This document shows, one piece after another, positions 63,083-64,000 of a stretch of 64,000 nt of DNA. The DNA is from Rhizobium subbaraonis (GTDB taxonomy: Bacteria > Pseudomonadota > Alphaproteobacteria > Rhizobiales > Rhizobiaceae), in assembly GCF_900220975.1 (NCBI RefSeq), contig NZ_OBQD01000012.1, positions 1-64,000 on the forward strand, written 5' to 3'. The notes beneath the pieces are model-generated. The model made no database searches and was not told the origin of the DNA. It was given only the letters and a program-made list of their open reading frames with translations. Position numbers and translations under genes: made by a program. Every line of letters begins with the position of its first letter. Positions within the stretch are counted from its first letter, which is position 1.

Positions 63083-64000
63083 TCACCGCTTCGGAAAGAT
63101 CTCCTTCCAGTCATTCTTCATGTCCACGACGACCCATCCGTTGTCCGTCGCAACATCGAGCGCCTGGTCCAGGCGGCCGAAATCGGTCTTGCGATCATAG
63201 GCATATTCGCGATCGGCGTCGGTGTGGTGAACGATCATCCCCAGACGCGGCGTGGATCCGCCGGACGTGGTCCACTCCAGCATTTCCAGGTCGCCGTCAG
63301 AATTGCCAAAGGCCGCGATGGGACGCCGGCCGATGAACTGGTTGATGCCGACCGGCTTGCCGGCCTTGTCGTCGATGAAGTTCACCTCCGGCAGTCGGAA
63401 CAGGATCGGCACGCCGTCGCGCTCCTTGAACTCGGTCTTGACGGACGAGCCGATCACCTGCTCGGGCGGAATGCCATAAACCCTCTCCGTCCATGGCCGC
63501 ATGAATTCGACGCCTCCGCCCGAGGCGATGAAGGTCTTGAAACCGTTTGCCCGCAGGTAGGCAAGCAGTTCGAGCATCGGCTGGTAGACGAGCTCCGTAT
63601 AAGGACGTTTGAAGCGCGGATCGCGCGCCGTCGCGATCCAGTCCGTTACGATCTTCTGGAAGTCATCGACAGTCATGCCGGCATGCGTCGTCATCACGAG
63701 CTCGAGGAGGCCTTTCTCGCCCGAAGCGGCAAGCGCCGAAAGATCCCCCTCCAGGGCCGCCTTGAACGGCTGCTGCTCGTTCCACTCCGGATGTTCCTTG
63801 GCCATGACCTTCACGCGGTCGAGTATGAAGGCAAGCTGCGTATACATCGGATGCTCGACCCAGAGCGTGCCGTCGTTGTCGAACACGGCAATACGGTCCG
63901 GCTCGGGAACGAAGTCGGGGGTATTTTCCCTGGTCACCCGCTCTACGAAGGCGACGATGGCCTTCTTCGGAGCAGTGTCGCTCCAGGAAGGCAGGGGATC
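63083..64000 (-). CDS. HAD-superfamily hydrolase (partial, runs off right edge)
   Basis: The visible 305 residues contain HAD motif I FDNDGTLW, motif II (IASGGG), a Lys-containing region, and motif IV GNSDGDLEML, so this is an Asp-nucleophile phosphatase. The frame stays open to the window edge, and the residues there (DPLPSWSDTAPKKAIV) look like mature protein, so the start lies beyond 64000. Family members of this length are often secreted and preceded by a signal peptide. Substrate unknown. Confidence 0.88.
   Translation of the reverse strand, partial: DPLPSWSDTAPKKAIVAFVERVTRENTPDFVPEPDRIAVFDNDGTLWVEHPMYTQLAFILDRVKVMAKEHPEWNEQQPFKAALEGDLSALAASGEKGLLELVMTTHAGMTVDDFQKIVTDWIATARDPRFKRPYTELVYQPMLELLAYLRANGFKTFIASGGGVEFMRPWTERVYGIPPEQVIGSSVKTEFKERDGVPILFRLPEVNFIDDKAGKPVGINQFIGRRPIAAFGNSDGDLEMLEWTTSGGSTPRLGMIVHHTDADREYAYDRKTDFGRLDQALDVATDNGWVVVDMKNDWKEIFPKR

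Noticed and set aside
1-64000. CRISPR arrays, rRNA genes, prophage structural genes, replication origin
   Set aside because: I looked for regular direct repeats, rRNA signatures, phage morphogenesis proteins and repABC/DnaA-box clusters and saw none.

Overview
The window reads as a GC-rich alphaproteobacterial chromosome segment of the Rhizobiaceae type (Sinorhizobium/Ensifer, Shinella or Rhizobium relatives). The evidence is gene content and order: metZ behind a SAM-II riboswitch, apaG, hslO, argF-argD, the alphaproteobacterial cell-cycle regulator gcrA, a phoR-pstSCAB-phoU-phoB block and ppk2. A GTTC-N7-GTTC LexA box and SyrB-like regulators are also typical of rhizobia. The genus cannot be fixed from sequence reading alone.

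Bases 1-22,698 look like core chromosome. They carry a Tat-exported aspartoacylase-like enzyme, a small secreted protein, a LuxR regulator, and dcd divergent from metZ. The metZ leader contains a SAM-II aptamer overlapping an antiterminator/terminator pair. Next come apaG, hslO, argF and argD, and gcrA behind a dense cluster of GANTC methylation sites. The complete phosphate-starvation locus follows, then ppk2, a membrane-anchored protein, nitronate monooxygenase and tRNA-Thr(CGT).

Bases 22,699-60,146 look like a composite genomic island. The last 14 nt of the tRNA-Thr gene recur at 60,133-60,146, and 157 bp inside that copy lies a P4-type integrase remnant. From left to right the island holds four blocks. 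(i) An osmoadaptation block: an MscS channel, the N-acetylglutaminylglutamine amide (NAGGN) synthesis pair, a GntR regulator, a peptide ABC importer with a fused permease-ATPase, and an M42 peptidase. (ii) A debris zone: a broken imuA that still has its SOS box, plus two SyrB-like regulators. (iii) A ten-gene TRAP-transporter catabolic operon of about 10.6 kb under a divergent LysR regulator. (iv) An IS6-type transposase remnant, then a ureidoglycolate-lyase-like gene, a polyamine-type ABC importer with an embedded polysaccharide-deacetylase/allantoinase-like enzyme, and a divergent TetR-SDR pair.

Bases 60,147-64,000 carry small genes: a conserved hypothetical, a frameshifted small gene, a cold-shock protein, a PepSY protein next to a cytochrome b561, and a HAD-family hydrolase running off the right edge.

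The most interesting items are the SAM-II attenuator with mutually exclusive hairpins, the GANTC cluster before gcrA, the island with its degraded integrase, the SOS-box-bearing imuA ruin, and the ten-gene TRAP operon, whose substrate I cannot assign. The long ORFs antisense to most of these genes are by-products of high-GC codon usage and are not annotated.
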